Shown here piece after piece: positions 7,297-13,104 of a stretch of DNA of 14,259 nucleotides. This stretch comes from Candidatus Micrarchaeum sp. GTDB lineage: Archaea; SpSt-1190; DYHY01. Both the position numbers and the translations under genes were made by a program. The stretch is taken from positions 1-14,259 of the forward strand of contig DYHY01000021.1 of assembly GCA_020723935.1 (NCBI GenBank), given 5' to 3'. The notes beneath the pieces are model-generated. The model was not told where the DNA came from and did no database searches. It saw only the letters and a program-made list of their open reading frames with translations. Each line of letters opens with the position of its first letter. Position 1 is the stretch's first letter.

Positions 7297-7802
7297 AGCG
7301 CAGAGACCTCCGCCATCAGCTTAGTGAGGCGATCGAACGCGGGCCCCTCGCCGATGTCGTCCTTGAAGGCCGCCGTCGCCTCGCCGCTCGAGACCCGCTT
7401 CTCCCCAAAAAGGTGCTTGTCGGCGTAGCAAAGTATCTTCTCCTCGATCGTCAGGGGGACGTAGATCCTCCCCGCGGGGAGGCCGAGGCGCGCCGCCTCG
7501 GCGTCGTCAAGGCCACTTCCCACGTGGCGCTCTATCATCCTGCAGACGGAATCGTCCGCTCCGTAGGAGCGAGCGATCTGCGCCCCGACCGCGCCGTGCT
7601 CGGCGCCGTGGGTCTTGGAGCGCCCGACGTCGTGCAGGAGGGCGGCCGCAATGAGGGCGGGCTTGTCGACCTTCAGCTTCAGGGCCGCCCTGTCCGCCAG
7701 CTCCCGCACGAAGGCCGTCACCGCCTTGCAATGGGCGACCACTTGCTCCGGCGCGCCCTCACGCTCCAAGATCGAGAGGCACTGCGCCTCCGTGGGGATC
7801 AT
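7287..7802 (-). CDS. HD-domain phosphohydrolase (archaeal TIGR00295-like)
   Basis: A 171-aa metal-dependent phosphohydrolase of the HD superfamily. Metal-ligand candidates in order are H24 (VVAHCKAV), H57-D58 (ALLHDVGRS), H69 in GAEHGAVGA, H93 in ERHVGSG and D128 in CYADKHLFG. The layout matches the small archaeal HD proteins grouped as TIGR00295, whose substrate is unknown; related HD enzymes act on nucleotides or phosphate esters. No second domain is present. Its ATG overlaps the stop codon of the TtuA-like gene in an ATGA arrangement (7799-7802), and its own end overlaps the YchF-type start. This is a tightly coupled three-gene block. The association with tRNA thiolation and a ribosome GTPase suggests a housekeeping role, which is inference. 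Confidence 0.82.
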   Translation of the reverse strand: MIPTEAQCLSILEREGAPEQVVAHCKAVTAFVRELADRAALKLKVDKPALIAAALLHDVGRSKTHGAEHGAVGAQIARSYGADDSVCRMIERHVGSGLDDAEAARLGLPAGRIYVPLTIEEKILCYADKHLFGEKRVSSGEATAAFKDDIGEGPAFDRLTKLMAEVSALCS

Positions 7803-8728
7803 GCCGACCCCCCATTCCCCTTCTTTTTCCCCTTTTCCATCGAGTCGAGCTCCTCAGCGTACTGGCAGAACCTGCAGAGGGGGCCCGAGGAGAGCTCCCC
7901 GCACGATCCGCATGCCTGCGGGACCGCGCCGAAGAAGCCCTTCTGGACGTGCGGGAGGATCCTGTCCGCCGTGCGCACTATCGCGAATTTCGTCCCGGGG
8001 TGCGCGACTTCCAGGGCGTTGATGGCGTCCCGCACGTCCTCGCGCAGGGCGAGGTGCGAATACGGGCAGACGGCCGGGTCGAATTCAATCCCGTTGAGGA
8101 TCGCGAAGAGGGCGATCTCCTTCTCGGGAATCAGCCGCAGGGGCTTCACCCTCTGCACGAACCCCTTGAAGCTCCTGACGCCGACCTTCGCCCCGAGGCG
8201 CATCATCTTGTTGACGTCGCCCCTCACGAAATCCATGAGGACGGACTCGGCCTCGTCGTCCAGGTTGTGGCCCGTAGCGACCTTCGTGCAGCCGGCGCGC
8301 CTCGCGGCGACGTTGAGGAGGTGCCTGCGGATGACGCCGCAGTACGAGCAGGGCGCCTGCTCCTGCGTCCCCGCGATCCGGACGGCTTCGTCCAGGGTCC
8401 TGCCGAACTCGTCCCTTGCGGATATCACGACGTGCTTGATCCCGAGCCTCCCGCACGCGCGCCTCGCGACCTCCAGGGACGGGGAGCGGTAGCCGGCTAT
8501 CCCCTCGTCGACGGTTATCGCGACGAGGGATATGTCCGTCCGCCTTGAGAAGAGCTCGTGGAGGACGTTGAGGAGCACTGTGCTGTCCTTTCCGCCCGAC
8601 AGGCCTATCCCGACGCGATCGCCGCTCGTTATCAGGCCCTCCTTCGAGAGGTGCCTCTTGACGCGCCTCCAGAACTTCCTCGTGAAGTGCTTGGCGCAGA
8701 GGACCTCGCCCGTGTAGTGCAGCTCCAC
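7799..8728 (-). CDS. ttuA: tRNA 2-thiouridine synthetase, TtuA/Ncs6 family
   Basis: A PP-loop ATPase that activates tRNA and transfers sulfur to make 2-thiouridine or related thiolated bases. The stretch from the GTG at 8728 is 309 aa. SGGKDS (44-49) is the ATP pyrophosphatase motif, PCSYC (126-130) with C127/C130 plus C221 in AVCPYS matches the three cysteines that hold the 4Fe-4S cluster in TtuA, and C273, C276, C285 and C288 (ACGSC, LCRFC) form the C-terminal zinc finger. The family's N-terminal zinc finger should also be present. From the GTG only C11 and H14 of it remain. The same frame is open to a stop at 8792 and encodes TSTCDTPGCRNRAS upstream, supplying the two missing cysteines, yet contains no ATG, GTG or TTG. 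The true start is therefore probably a non-AUG codon near 8762-8773, or a base is misread. The extension overlaps the end of the sulfur-carrier gene. Confidence 0.88.
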   Translation of the reverse strand: MELHYTGEVLCAKHFTRKFWRRVKRHLSKEGLITSGDRVGIGLSGGKDSTVLLNVLHELFSRRTDISLVAITVDEGIAGYRSPSLEVARRACGRLGIKHVVISARDEFGRTLDEAVRIAGTQEQAPCSYCGVIRRHLLNVAARRAGCTKVATGHNLDDEAESVLMDFVRGDVNKMMRLGAKVGVRSFKGFVQRVKPLRLIPEKEIALFAILNGIEFDPAVCPYSHLALREDVRDAINALEVAHPGTKFAIVRTADRILPHVQKGFFGAVPQACGSCGELSSGPLCRFCQYAEELDSMEKGKKKGNGGSA

Positions 8729-8777
8729 GGACGCCCTGTTCCTGCAGCCAGGGGTGTCGCACGTGCTCGTCTTCCCC

Positions 8778-9029
8778 TCAACCTCCGGAAATTATGGAAA
8801 CGACCTCGACGACGTCCCCGTTGGAGAGCGCCTCGGACTCGGGAAGGAGCCTGCCGTTCTTCCTGACGACGACCCTCTCGCGGTTGATCCTGAGGGACGA
8901 GAGGAGGTCGGAGATCGCCGCGCCGCGCGCGACCGAGGCTGTCCTCGCCTTTCCCGGGATCTCCCTAACGGTGACCGAAATCTTCCCTGCGCCCGCCTTC
9001 CGCTTCCCGGTCCCACGCTTAGAGGCCAT
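8778..9029 (-). CDS. Ubiquitin-like sulfur carrier (ThiS/MoaD/SAMP/TtuB type)
   Basis: An 83-aa beta-grasp protein ending in the diglycine tail IISGG, the feature that is adenylated by an E1-like enzyme and loaded with sulfur as a thiocarboxylate. The core (about 16-83) shows the usual strand-strand-helix-strand order: KISVTVREI, ISDLLSSLRINRERVVVRKNGRLLP, and DVVEVVSIISGG. The first 15 residues are a basic Lys/Arg/Gly extension, absent from many MoaD and ThiS proteins, that could contact tRNA or ribosome. It immediately precedes and probably overlaps the TtuA-like gene, and a cysteine desulfurase is divergently encoded 99 bases away. This points to sulfur delivery to tRNA (TtuB-like) rather than to molybdopterin or thiamine, although archaeal carriers often serve several pathways. 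No E1-like activator lies in the window. Confidence 0.85.
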   Translation of the reverse strand: MASKRGTGKRKAGAGKISVTVREIPGKARTASVARGAAISDLLSSLRINRERVVVRKNGRLLPESEALSNGDVVEVVSIISGG

Positions 9030-9058
9030 CCTTGCTCGCGAGGGGGCTCAGAAGGGGC

Positions 9059-9069
9059 GTTTTATGCTT
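9059..9069 (-). promoter_or_regulatory. Candidate TATA box for sulfur-carrier/ttuA operon
   Basis: On the minus strand the sequence is AAGCATAAAAC, about 30 to 36 bases upstream of the sulfur-carrier ATG at 9029. It is the nearest A/T-rich element in an otherwise GC-rich gap and would drive the carrier, ttuA, HD and ychF genes as one transcript. A second A/T stretch, shared with the divergent desulfurase promoter, lies at 9094-9106. Confidence 0.4.
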
Positions 9070-9093
9070 AACTGATTGCCCTCCTTTCCGGGG

Positions 9094-9106
9094 CAAAAAG
9101 TTAAAA
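9094..9106 (+). promoter_or_regulatory. BRE/TATA promoter of cysteine desulfurase gene
   Basis: CAAAAAGTTAAAA lies 22 to 35 bases upstream of the GTG start at 9129. This spacing implies transcription starting at or within a few bases of the start codon, a leaderless mRNA. The context GGGGCAAAAAGTTAAAACCCGG resembles the promoter before the helical orphan at 13166. Confidence 0.55.
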
Positions 9107-9128
9107 CCCGGCCGCGGGCAGCGCGCAA

Positions 9129-10337
9129 GTGGCCCCTGACATCGAAAAGATCCGCTCCGATTTCCCCGTGATCTCTGGCGGGGTCGTCTATTTCGACAAC
9201 GCCTGCATGACGCTCAAGCCCAGGCAGGTCGTCGAGGCGATGAACGGCTACTATTCCGGATACACCGCCTGCGTGGGGAGGAGCGCGCACAGGCTCTCGG
9301 ACAGGACGTCGCAGGAATGCTCGGGCGCCCGCGAGTCGCTCGCAAGGTTCATCGGCGGGCGGGCCGACGAGACGATCTTCACCAAGAACACGACCGAGGG
9401 GATAAACCTCGTCGCGCACTCCCTGGGGCTGAAGAAGGGGGACGTCGTCCTCACGACGGACGCCGAGCACAACTCCAACCTCGTCCCCTGGCAGTTCCTT
9501 TCCAGGCGCAAGGGGATCGTCCACAAGGTCGTCCCGACTGACGCCGATTTCCAGCCGGACATCGGCTTCCTGGAACGGGAGCTCTCGTCCGGGAAGGTGA
9601 AGCTGGTCTCGCCGGTCCTCGTCTCGAACATCTCCGGAACGCGGATGCCCGTCGAGAAGATCGCGAGGATGGCGCACGCAAAGGGCGCCCTCGTCCTCCT
9701 TGACGGCGCGCAGGGCGTGCCCAGCTCCAAGACCGACGTCGGGAGGGTGGGCGCCGACTTCCTGGCGTTCTCCGTGCACAAGATGTGCGGCCCGACGGGG
9801 ATGGGGATACTCTGGGGGAGGAAGAAGGCGCTCGAATCGCTGGAGCCGTTCCTCGTCGGCGGGGAGACTGTCACGGACACCACGTATTCGTCGGCCAAGA
9901 TGGAGGACCTTCCAGAGCGCTTCGAAGCCGGCCTGCAGGACTACGCCGGCATGATAGGGGCAGGGGCGGCGGCGAAATACCTCGGGAAGCTGGGGATGGG
10001 CTTCATTGAGGAGCGCAAGCGGAAGCTCGTGAAGCCGCTCGTCGAGGGCCTGCTCGGGATCGAGGGCGTCTCGCTCATAAGCCCGGAGGACCCGGGCAAA
10101 TACGCCAGCAGCCTTGCGAACTTCACCGTCGAGGGCCTCGATCACCACCAGGTCGCGATCACCCTGGACGAGGTCGGGAAGATAATGGTCAGGAGCGGCA
10201 GGCACTGCGTCCATTCGTGGTACAACTCGCGCGGGATAGAGGGATCGGTGCGCCCCTCGCTCTACTTCTACAACACGGAGGAGGAAGTGGAGTTCTTCCT
10301 CAGGACGCTGGGGAAAATAGTCAGGGACCTGGTCTGA
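9129..10337 (+). CDS. Cysteine desulfurase, SufS-like class V aminotransferase
   Basis: A 402-aa PLP enzyme that removes sulfur from cysteine as a protein persulfide for Fe-S cluster or tRNA thiolation. PLP contacts are visible as H114 in DAEHNSN, D193 in LDGAQGV and the Schiff-base K218 in FSVHKMCGPTG. The persulfide-forming cysteine is C360 in VRSGRHCVHSW, and the RPSLYFYNTEEEV motif near the C-terminus is typical of the SufS/CsdA group. The N-terminal signature is YFDNACMTLKP rather than the common YLDNAATSxKP. From memory this marks an archaeal/bacterial subgroup. The start is GTG, placed about 25 bases after the TATA box. It is encoded opposite to the sulfur carrier and thiolase, so it is the likely sulfur source for that relay. 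A dedicated scaffold or SufE partner is not seen. Confidence 0.9.
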   Translation: MAPDIEKIRSDFPVISGGVVYFDNACMTLKPRQVVEAMNGYYSGYTACVGRSAHRLSDRTSQECSGARESLARFIGGRADETIFTKNTTEGINLVAHSLGLKKGDVVLTTDAEHNSNLVPWQFLSRRKGIVHKVVPTDADFQPDIGFLERELSSGKVKLVSPVLVSNISGTRMPVEKIARMAHAKGALVLLDGAQGVPSSKTDVGRVGADFLAFSVHKMCGPTGMGILWGRKKALESLEPFLVGGETVTDTTYSSAKMEDLPERFEAGLQDYAGMIGAGAAAKYLGKLGMGFIEERKRKLVKPLVEGLLGIEGVSLISPEDPGKYASSLANFTVEGLDHHQVAITLDEVGKIMVRSGRHCVHSWYNSRGIEGSVRPSLYFYNTEEEVEFFLRTLGKIVRDLV

Positions 10338-10341
10338 GGCC

Positions 10342-10384
10342 CAAGTCAAGTCAAGTCAAGTCAAGTCAAGTCAAGTAAGTAAGT
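10342..10384 (+). repeat. CAAGT tandem repeat between convergent genes
   Basis: Seven perfect CAAGT units run from 10342 to 10376, followed by two AAGT units (10377-10384) and CAATTC. The array starts five bases after the desulfurase stop codon and ends just before the stop codon of the convergent YbaK-type gene. No coding sequence crosses it. The perfect units suggest recent slippage. It may be only a length-variable spacer. Confidence 0.9.
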
Positions 10385-10388
10385 CAAT

Positions 10389-10901
10389 TCAGTCGCACAG
10401 ATCGCCCGTCTTGAGGGACATTATGGAGACTATCTCCCGCGGGCCGATCCTCAAGAGGCTCCTGGAATCCCCTCCGCCCCCGAGGACGCGCTTTTTTTGG
10501 AGGAGCGCCGAATCAATGAAGGCCGCGAGGCCCGAGGGATTCTCGAAGACCGGGGGGACGCCTCCCGCCGGATAACCCGTGAGCCTCAGGACCTCCTCGG
10601 GCTTGGCTATCCTGATGGCGCCCCGTCCGAGCAGGGCGCGCGCCTTGGGGAGGGAAAGCTTCCTGTCCCCCGGGATTATGAATATCGCGCCGGAGCCATT
10701 TGAGCCTTCGGAGCCTCCTTCGGACGAGACGACTATCGTCTTGATGAGCTCCGAGTGGCTCACGCCGGCGGCCTCCGCCGCCTCGGCGACCGAATGGACG
10801 CTCTTCTCGAAGACGAGGACCTCTCCGGCGGCGTTCCTTGCCAGGAGGAACTCCTCCAGCTTCTTCCTTCCGCCGCCTTCGACCGCTTCCTCGCCTTGCA
10901 T
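10389..10901 (-). CDS. YbaK/ProX-type aminoacyl-tRNA deacylase
   Basis: A 170-aa protein of the YbaK/ProRS-editing fold, which hydrolyses mischarged tRNA (in YbaK, Cys-tRNA-Pro) in trans. Family hallmarks are VHSVAEAAEAAGV (35-47), the catalytic-site lysine K54 in ELIKTIVV, and LTGYPAGGVPPVF (107-119), the substrate-loop motif. A Ser/Gly-rich insertion (about 59-71, SSEGGSEGSNGSG) and a GGGG loop near 140 are unusual. I start the gene at the ATG at 10901. The frame extends to a TTG at 10925, but that codon almost touches the TATA box, whereas the ATG is about 30 bases away. It is divergent to the 145-aa gene and convergent with the desulfurase. Substrate specificity (Cys-, Ala- or Ser-tRNA) cannot be read from sequence. 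Confidence 0.85.
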   Translation of the reverse strand: MQGEEAVEGGGRKKLEEFLLARNAAGEVLVFEKSVHSVAEAAEAAGVSHSELIKTIVVSSEGGSEGSNGSGAIFIIPGDRKLSLPKARALLGRGAIRIAKPEEVLRLTGYPAGGVPPVFENPSGLAAFIDSALLQKKRVLGGGGDSRSLLRIGPREIVSIMSLKTGDLCD

Positions 10902-10929
10902 GCCCGTCCCGGAGGGCGGGCCCAAATAG

Positions 10930-10941
10930 CTTTATAAAATA
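10930..10941. promoter_or_regulatory. Palindromic bidirectional TATA box
   Basis: CTTTATAAAATA contains the perfect palindrome TTTATAAA (10931-10938). It lies about 25 bases before the ATG at 10960 on the plus strand and about 30 bases before the ATG at 10901 on the minus strand, and no other A/T-rich element is near. One box therefore probably serves both divergent genes, giving a leaderless mRNA on the plus strand. Confidence 0.6.
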
Positions 10942-10959
10942 TGGCGGGAACCCCTTCTC

Positions 10960-11397
10960 ATGACAGTCGCAAGGGTTGCACTGACGAAGATTGAGGGAAA
11001 GCTCGCCGAGACCGTTCCGGAGAGCCCGGGGAGCCTCTCCGTCTCGACGAACAGCAGGATAGACAAAGTCGAGATCGAGGACATTGGCAAGCAGAAGGTT
11101 GCGGTCGCCTACTGGGTGCTGGAGACCACGTACAGTCCCAAGATTGGCTCGATAGAGGTCCACGGCAAGGCGTGGATAGCGGGGGAAGTGGACAAGGTCA
11201 CGACCAAGACGGGCGGGAAGCTCAACCTCGTCCCCGTGAACGCGAAGGATGTCCACCAAGTCGTCCTCAGGATGCCCCTGATTGTCTCGATAAACGTGGC
11301 GAGGGAGCTGGGCCTCCCGGTCCCGATCAACTTCCCGACCGTCGAGCTTTCCGAGGACGGCAAGGACGCAAAGGACAAGAAAGGGGAAGCCGGCTGA
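10960..11397 (+). CDS. Conserved archaeal beta-rich protein, function unknown
   Basis: A 145-aa cytoplasmic protein with no signal or membrane segment. It alternates short hydrophobic strands (about 5-100), including VAVAYWVLETTYSPKIGSIE and VHGKAWIAGEV, followed by a helix and the motif ELGLPVPINFPTVEL (about 119-133). It ends in a charged Lys/Asp tail of about 12 residues. From memory, this combination of YxPxIGxIxIxG and LxLPxPIxxPxV occurs in a widespread uncharacterised family in DPANN and other archaea, and the strand pattern recalls SecB-like chaperones. Neither point was verified by search. The ATG start is leaderless behind the strong TTTATAAA box, which suggests good expression. It is divergent from the YbaK-type gene, with no obvious functional link. 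It is certainly a real gene; the role is open. Confidence 0.75.
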   Translation: MTVARVALTKIEGKLAETVPESPGSLSVSTNSRIDKVEIEDIGKQKVAVAYWVLETTYSPKIGSIEVHGKAWIAGEVDKVTTKTGGKLNLVPVNAKDVHQVVLRMPLIVSINVARELGLPVPINFPTVELSEDGKDAKDKKGEAG

Positions 11398-11420
11398 GAA
11401 GGGATTAGCGCTTTTCCCGC

Positions 11421-11723
11421 CTAGCTTCTTCCGGCGCCCAGGAGCGAGTAGACCCGCGAGGCTATCTCCCTCGCTCTGTCCCGGTCAAGGAGGCTGAGGA
11501 AGAGTATCTTCCCGCTGGAATAGATGCTGAACTGCGAGCCGTCCCTCGCCTTCAGCACGGCGACGTAAGGTGTCAGCGCGAGGACGACGCCCGCCTCGTC
11601 CAGGGCGTTCCTCATGTTAGTGAGCTTGAGGCTCATGCGCCTCTTCGGCACAACCTGGTAGGCCGTCTTGGAGTCGCAGAGCCTGACGTCGAAATCCCCA
11701 GAAGTTCCGGCGGGCTCACCCAT
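11421..11723 (-). CDS. Small TBP-like single-repeat protein, function unknown
   Basis: A 100-aa protein. Its second half resembles one repeat of the TATA-binding protein: TNMRNALDEAGVVLALTP, then VAVLKARDGSQFSIYSSGKILFLSL and a closing helix DRDRAREIASRVYSLL. In TBP the matching stretch is a strand pair with the S-G-K turn followed by the long convex helix. TBP has two such repeats and about 180-190 residues, so this protein holds at most one. It could dimerise, or use the fold for RNA or protein contact. The first 28 residues are polar and unmatched. Its ATG overlaps the stop region of the ThiI-like gene by 8 bases, so the two are translationally coupled. Similarity was judged by eye and is limited to the SSGK region and secondary structure. 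Confidence 0.6.
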   Translation of the reverse strand: MGEPAGTSGDFDVRLCDSKTAYQVVPKRRMSLKLTNMRNALDEAGVVLALTPYVAVLKARDGSQFSIYSSGKILFLSLLDRDRAREIASRVYSLLGAGRS

Positions 11724-12762
11724 CTCCGCGCGCCTCCAGGATCTCCCACCTGCCTAGCTTCCTCCCCGAGGGGGCGATGGAGAAGCTGGGAATTTCCGGG
11801 AGGAGCACGCGGGCGGAGAGGTCTGAGAGGTCCTTCTCGGTTGAGAACGTCAGCGGGCGGAAGACAGGAAGGCCAAAGGAGCCGCCGCGCGAAAGAATTC
11901 TGGAAAAAACCGGGGGGGCGGCGCGCTCGCTGGAGACTATTGCATGGCATCCGTCGACCTTCGCAAGGTCCGCCGCCTCCGCGAACGGGTCGTCTCCCTG
12001 GGAAACGAAGAAGCGTATCCGCTTCCGCGGGACGTATCCCCTTATCCGGGAGAACTCGTGCGCGGCGAACGCGAGGCTCTGCGCGTCGGTCGCTCCTGCG
12101 TAGAGGAAGGTTGGGGACGCCCCGCGCCTCATCATCAGCCAGGATGCGAGGACGGCCTCCCTCGTCCCGTCGAAGATGAAGACCGCCTTCCCTTCCGAGC
12201 CCCAGGGTATCCCGCCCGGGCCCGCGATCACCTCTGTCGAGACGAGGGCTTCACCGCCCCCGCGTATCTCCACGAAGACTTCCAGGTCCGGATCCCCCAG
12301 GTCCACCCGCGCCGAGGGGAACCTCTCCGATATCGCCGCGCCGATCTCGCGGCCGGCGTCCATCGAATCGAACGGATAGGGCGCGGACCTCTTCGCGCGC
12401 ACGGCGAACGATCCCGGTGCGGGGCTCCCGACGAGCGCCGCGCATCTGGCCGAGAGGTCGGACAGGTCCGAGAACTCGACGCGCGTGACGCGGGAGACTG
12501 AGACGAGGCCGAACACCCTGGAAAGGACCGCGCACGCCTTCTCCAGGTCCGGGGTCTCGACGAACAGGCGCCCGCCGCGCTTCGCCGCCCTGTTGCGGAT
12601 CCCTGCGAGCGCGAGGAGCGCCTTGGCGCAGGAGACGAGGGAGAGCTCGAACCGCCTCCTAGTGGCACCGCTCTTGAGCGCCGTCTCCCCGTAGCGCAGG
12701 AGAACAGGGAGGAACGGATCTCCCGCCCCTCCGTCCCCCGTCCCCGCCGGCGCTCTTTCCAC
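11716..12762 (-). CDS. ThiI-like protein: THUMP domain plus degenerate PP-loop domain
   Basis: A 348-aa relative of the tRNA 4-thiouridine synthetase ThiI. The N-terminus has VLLRYGETALKS and RRRFE (20-38), close to the ThiI start. THUMP-region matches include FAVRAKRSAPYPFDSMDAGREIG split over about 119-141, VDLGDPDLEVFVEIRG (153-168) and the GPGGIPWGSEGK linker (181-192). The PP-loop that should follow, SGGIDSPV in active enzymes, reads FDGTREAV at 197-204, so both conserved glycine/serine positions and the aspartate are lost. Later pieces (WLMMRRGA, PVFRPLTF) still trace the fold. No rhodanese domain is present. I infer tRNA binding without adenylation, possibly as a scaffold or regulator. 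The start is GTG at 12762, about 25 bases after a TATA box. The TBP-like gene follows with an 8-base overlap. It is not a simple frameshift, since the frame is intact and protein-like throughout. Confidence 0.78.
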   Translation of the reverse strand: MERAPAGTGDGGAGDPFLPVLLRYGETALKSGATRRRFELSLVSCAKALLALAGIRNRAAKRGGRLFVETPDLEKACAVLSRVFGLVSVSRVTRVEFSDLSDLSARCAALVGSPAPGSFAVRAKRSAPYPFDSMDAGREIGAAISERFPSARVDLGDPDLEVFVEIRGGGEALVSTEVIAGPGGIPWGSEGKAVFIFDGTREAVLASWLMMRRGASPTFLYAGATDAQSLAFAAHEFSRIRGYVPRKRIRFFVSQGDDPFAEAADLAKVDGCHAIVSSERAAPPVFSRILSRGGSFGLPVFRPLTFSTEKDLSDLSARVLLPEIPSFSIAPSGRKLGRWEILEARGDG

Positions 12763-12784
12763 GCCGGGGCATCCGGAAACTCCC

Positions 12785-12797
12785 CTTAAAATAAGAC
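12785..12797 (-). promoter_or_regulatory. TATA box of ThiI-like/TBP-like unit
   Basis: On the minus strand this reads GTCTTATTTTAAG, centred about 28 bases upstream of the GTG at 12762. The spacing supports leaderless initiation at that GTG rather than at a downstream codon. It lies 21 bases from the TATA box of the divergent tRNA-Ser. Confidence 0.5.
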
Positions 12798-12817
12798 CGG
12801 GAAGGGGGCAAAGCAGG

Positions 12818-12826
12818 TATTAAAAA
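12818..12826 (+). promoter_or_regulatory. TATA box of tRNA-Ser
   Basis: TATTAAAAA, centred about 31 bases before the first base of the tRNA, allows a 5' leader of about five bases to be removed by RNase P. The upstream context CCGGGAAGGGGGCAAAGCAGG resembles the region before the orphan gene at 13166. Confidence 0.6.
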
Positions 12827-12852
12827 CGGCTGCGCGGGATATCCCCCCACAG

Positions 12853-12937
12853 GCTGAGATAGCGAAGTGGTTAACGCGCCAGATTGCTAATCTGGTTTCC
12901 CGTAAGGGATGCCTGGGTTCGAATCCCAGTCTCAGCG
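12853..12937 (+). tRNA. tRNA-Ser(GCU)
   Basis: An 85-base tRNA reading AGC/AGU serine codons. The acceptor stem GCTGAGA (12853-12859) pairs with TCTCAGC (12930-12936), and the discriminator is G12937. The D stem is GCG/CGC (12862-12864, 12875-12877). The anticodon stem CCAGA/TCTGG encloses TTGCTAA with anticodon GCT at 12886-12888. The long variable arm with CCC-GTAA-GGG (12899-12908) is the serine-type identity element. The T stem CTGGG/CCCAG encloses TTCGAAT. All stems are perfect and there is no intron. CCA is not encoded; the sequence continues CCTTTTT, so the T-run at 12940-12944 probably ends transcription. Confidence 0.97.
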
Positions 12938-12938
12938 C

Positions 12939-12981
12939 CTTTTTCCGACAGTTGGAACGCTGGCCGGGTTGTCGGAAAAGG
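12939..12981 (+). terminator. Inverted repeat and T-run after tRNA-Ser
   Basis: TTTTCCGACA (12941-12950) and TGTCGGAAAA (12970-12979) are perfect 10-base inverted repeats around a 19-base loop, extended by a C-G pair across one G-T. The first arm begins with the T-run that follows the tRNA. Archaeal polymerase terminates at T-runs without needing a hairpin, so the repeat may have another role. The remaining 180 bases before the next gene hold no ORF I can support. Confidence 0.5.
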
Positions 12982-13104
12982 ACGTGATGATGAGAAGTTG
13001 TCCACGGCCCACAAGTCCCAGCGCCTGCGCTTTCCCATACGGCCCGGCCCTTCGGCCAAAAACGCGCGCCCCGCCGCGGAAGTTTAGTAAAAAAAACCGT
13101 TCAC

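Noticed and set aside
9048-10349. 433-aa minus-strand ORF opposite the cysteine desulfurase
   Set aside because: Composition is Arg/Asp/His/Pro-rich and matches antisense reading of GC-rich codons. The plus strand encodes a clear PLP enzyme.
10342-10384. CRISPR-like array
   Set aside because: Units are five bases without spacers. This is a simple tandem repeat, and no cas gene is present.
12933-13026. CAGCGCCT repeated at the tRNA-Ser 3' end and 86 bases later, as possible attachment sites
   Set aside because: Eight bases only, and no integrase or foreign cargo lies between or beside them.
12983-13045. GTGATGA resembling a C box of a C/D guide RNA
   Set aside because: No CTGA D box follows within a plausible distance and no terminal stem was found.
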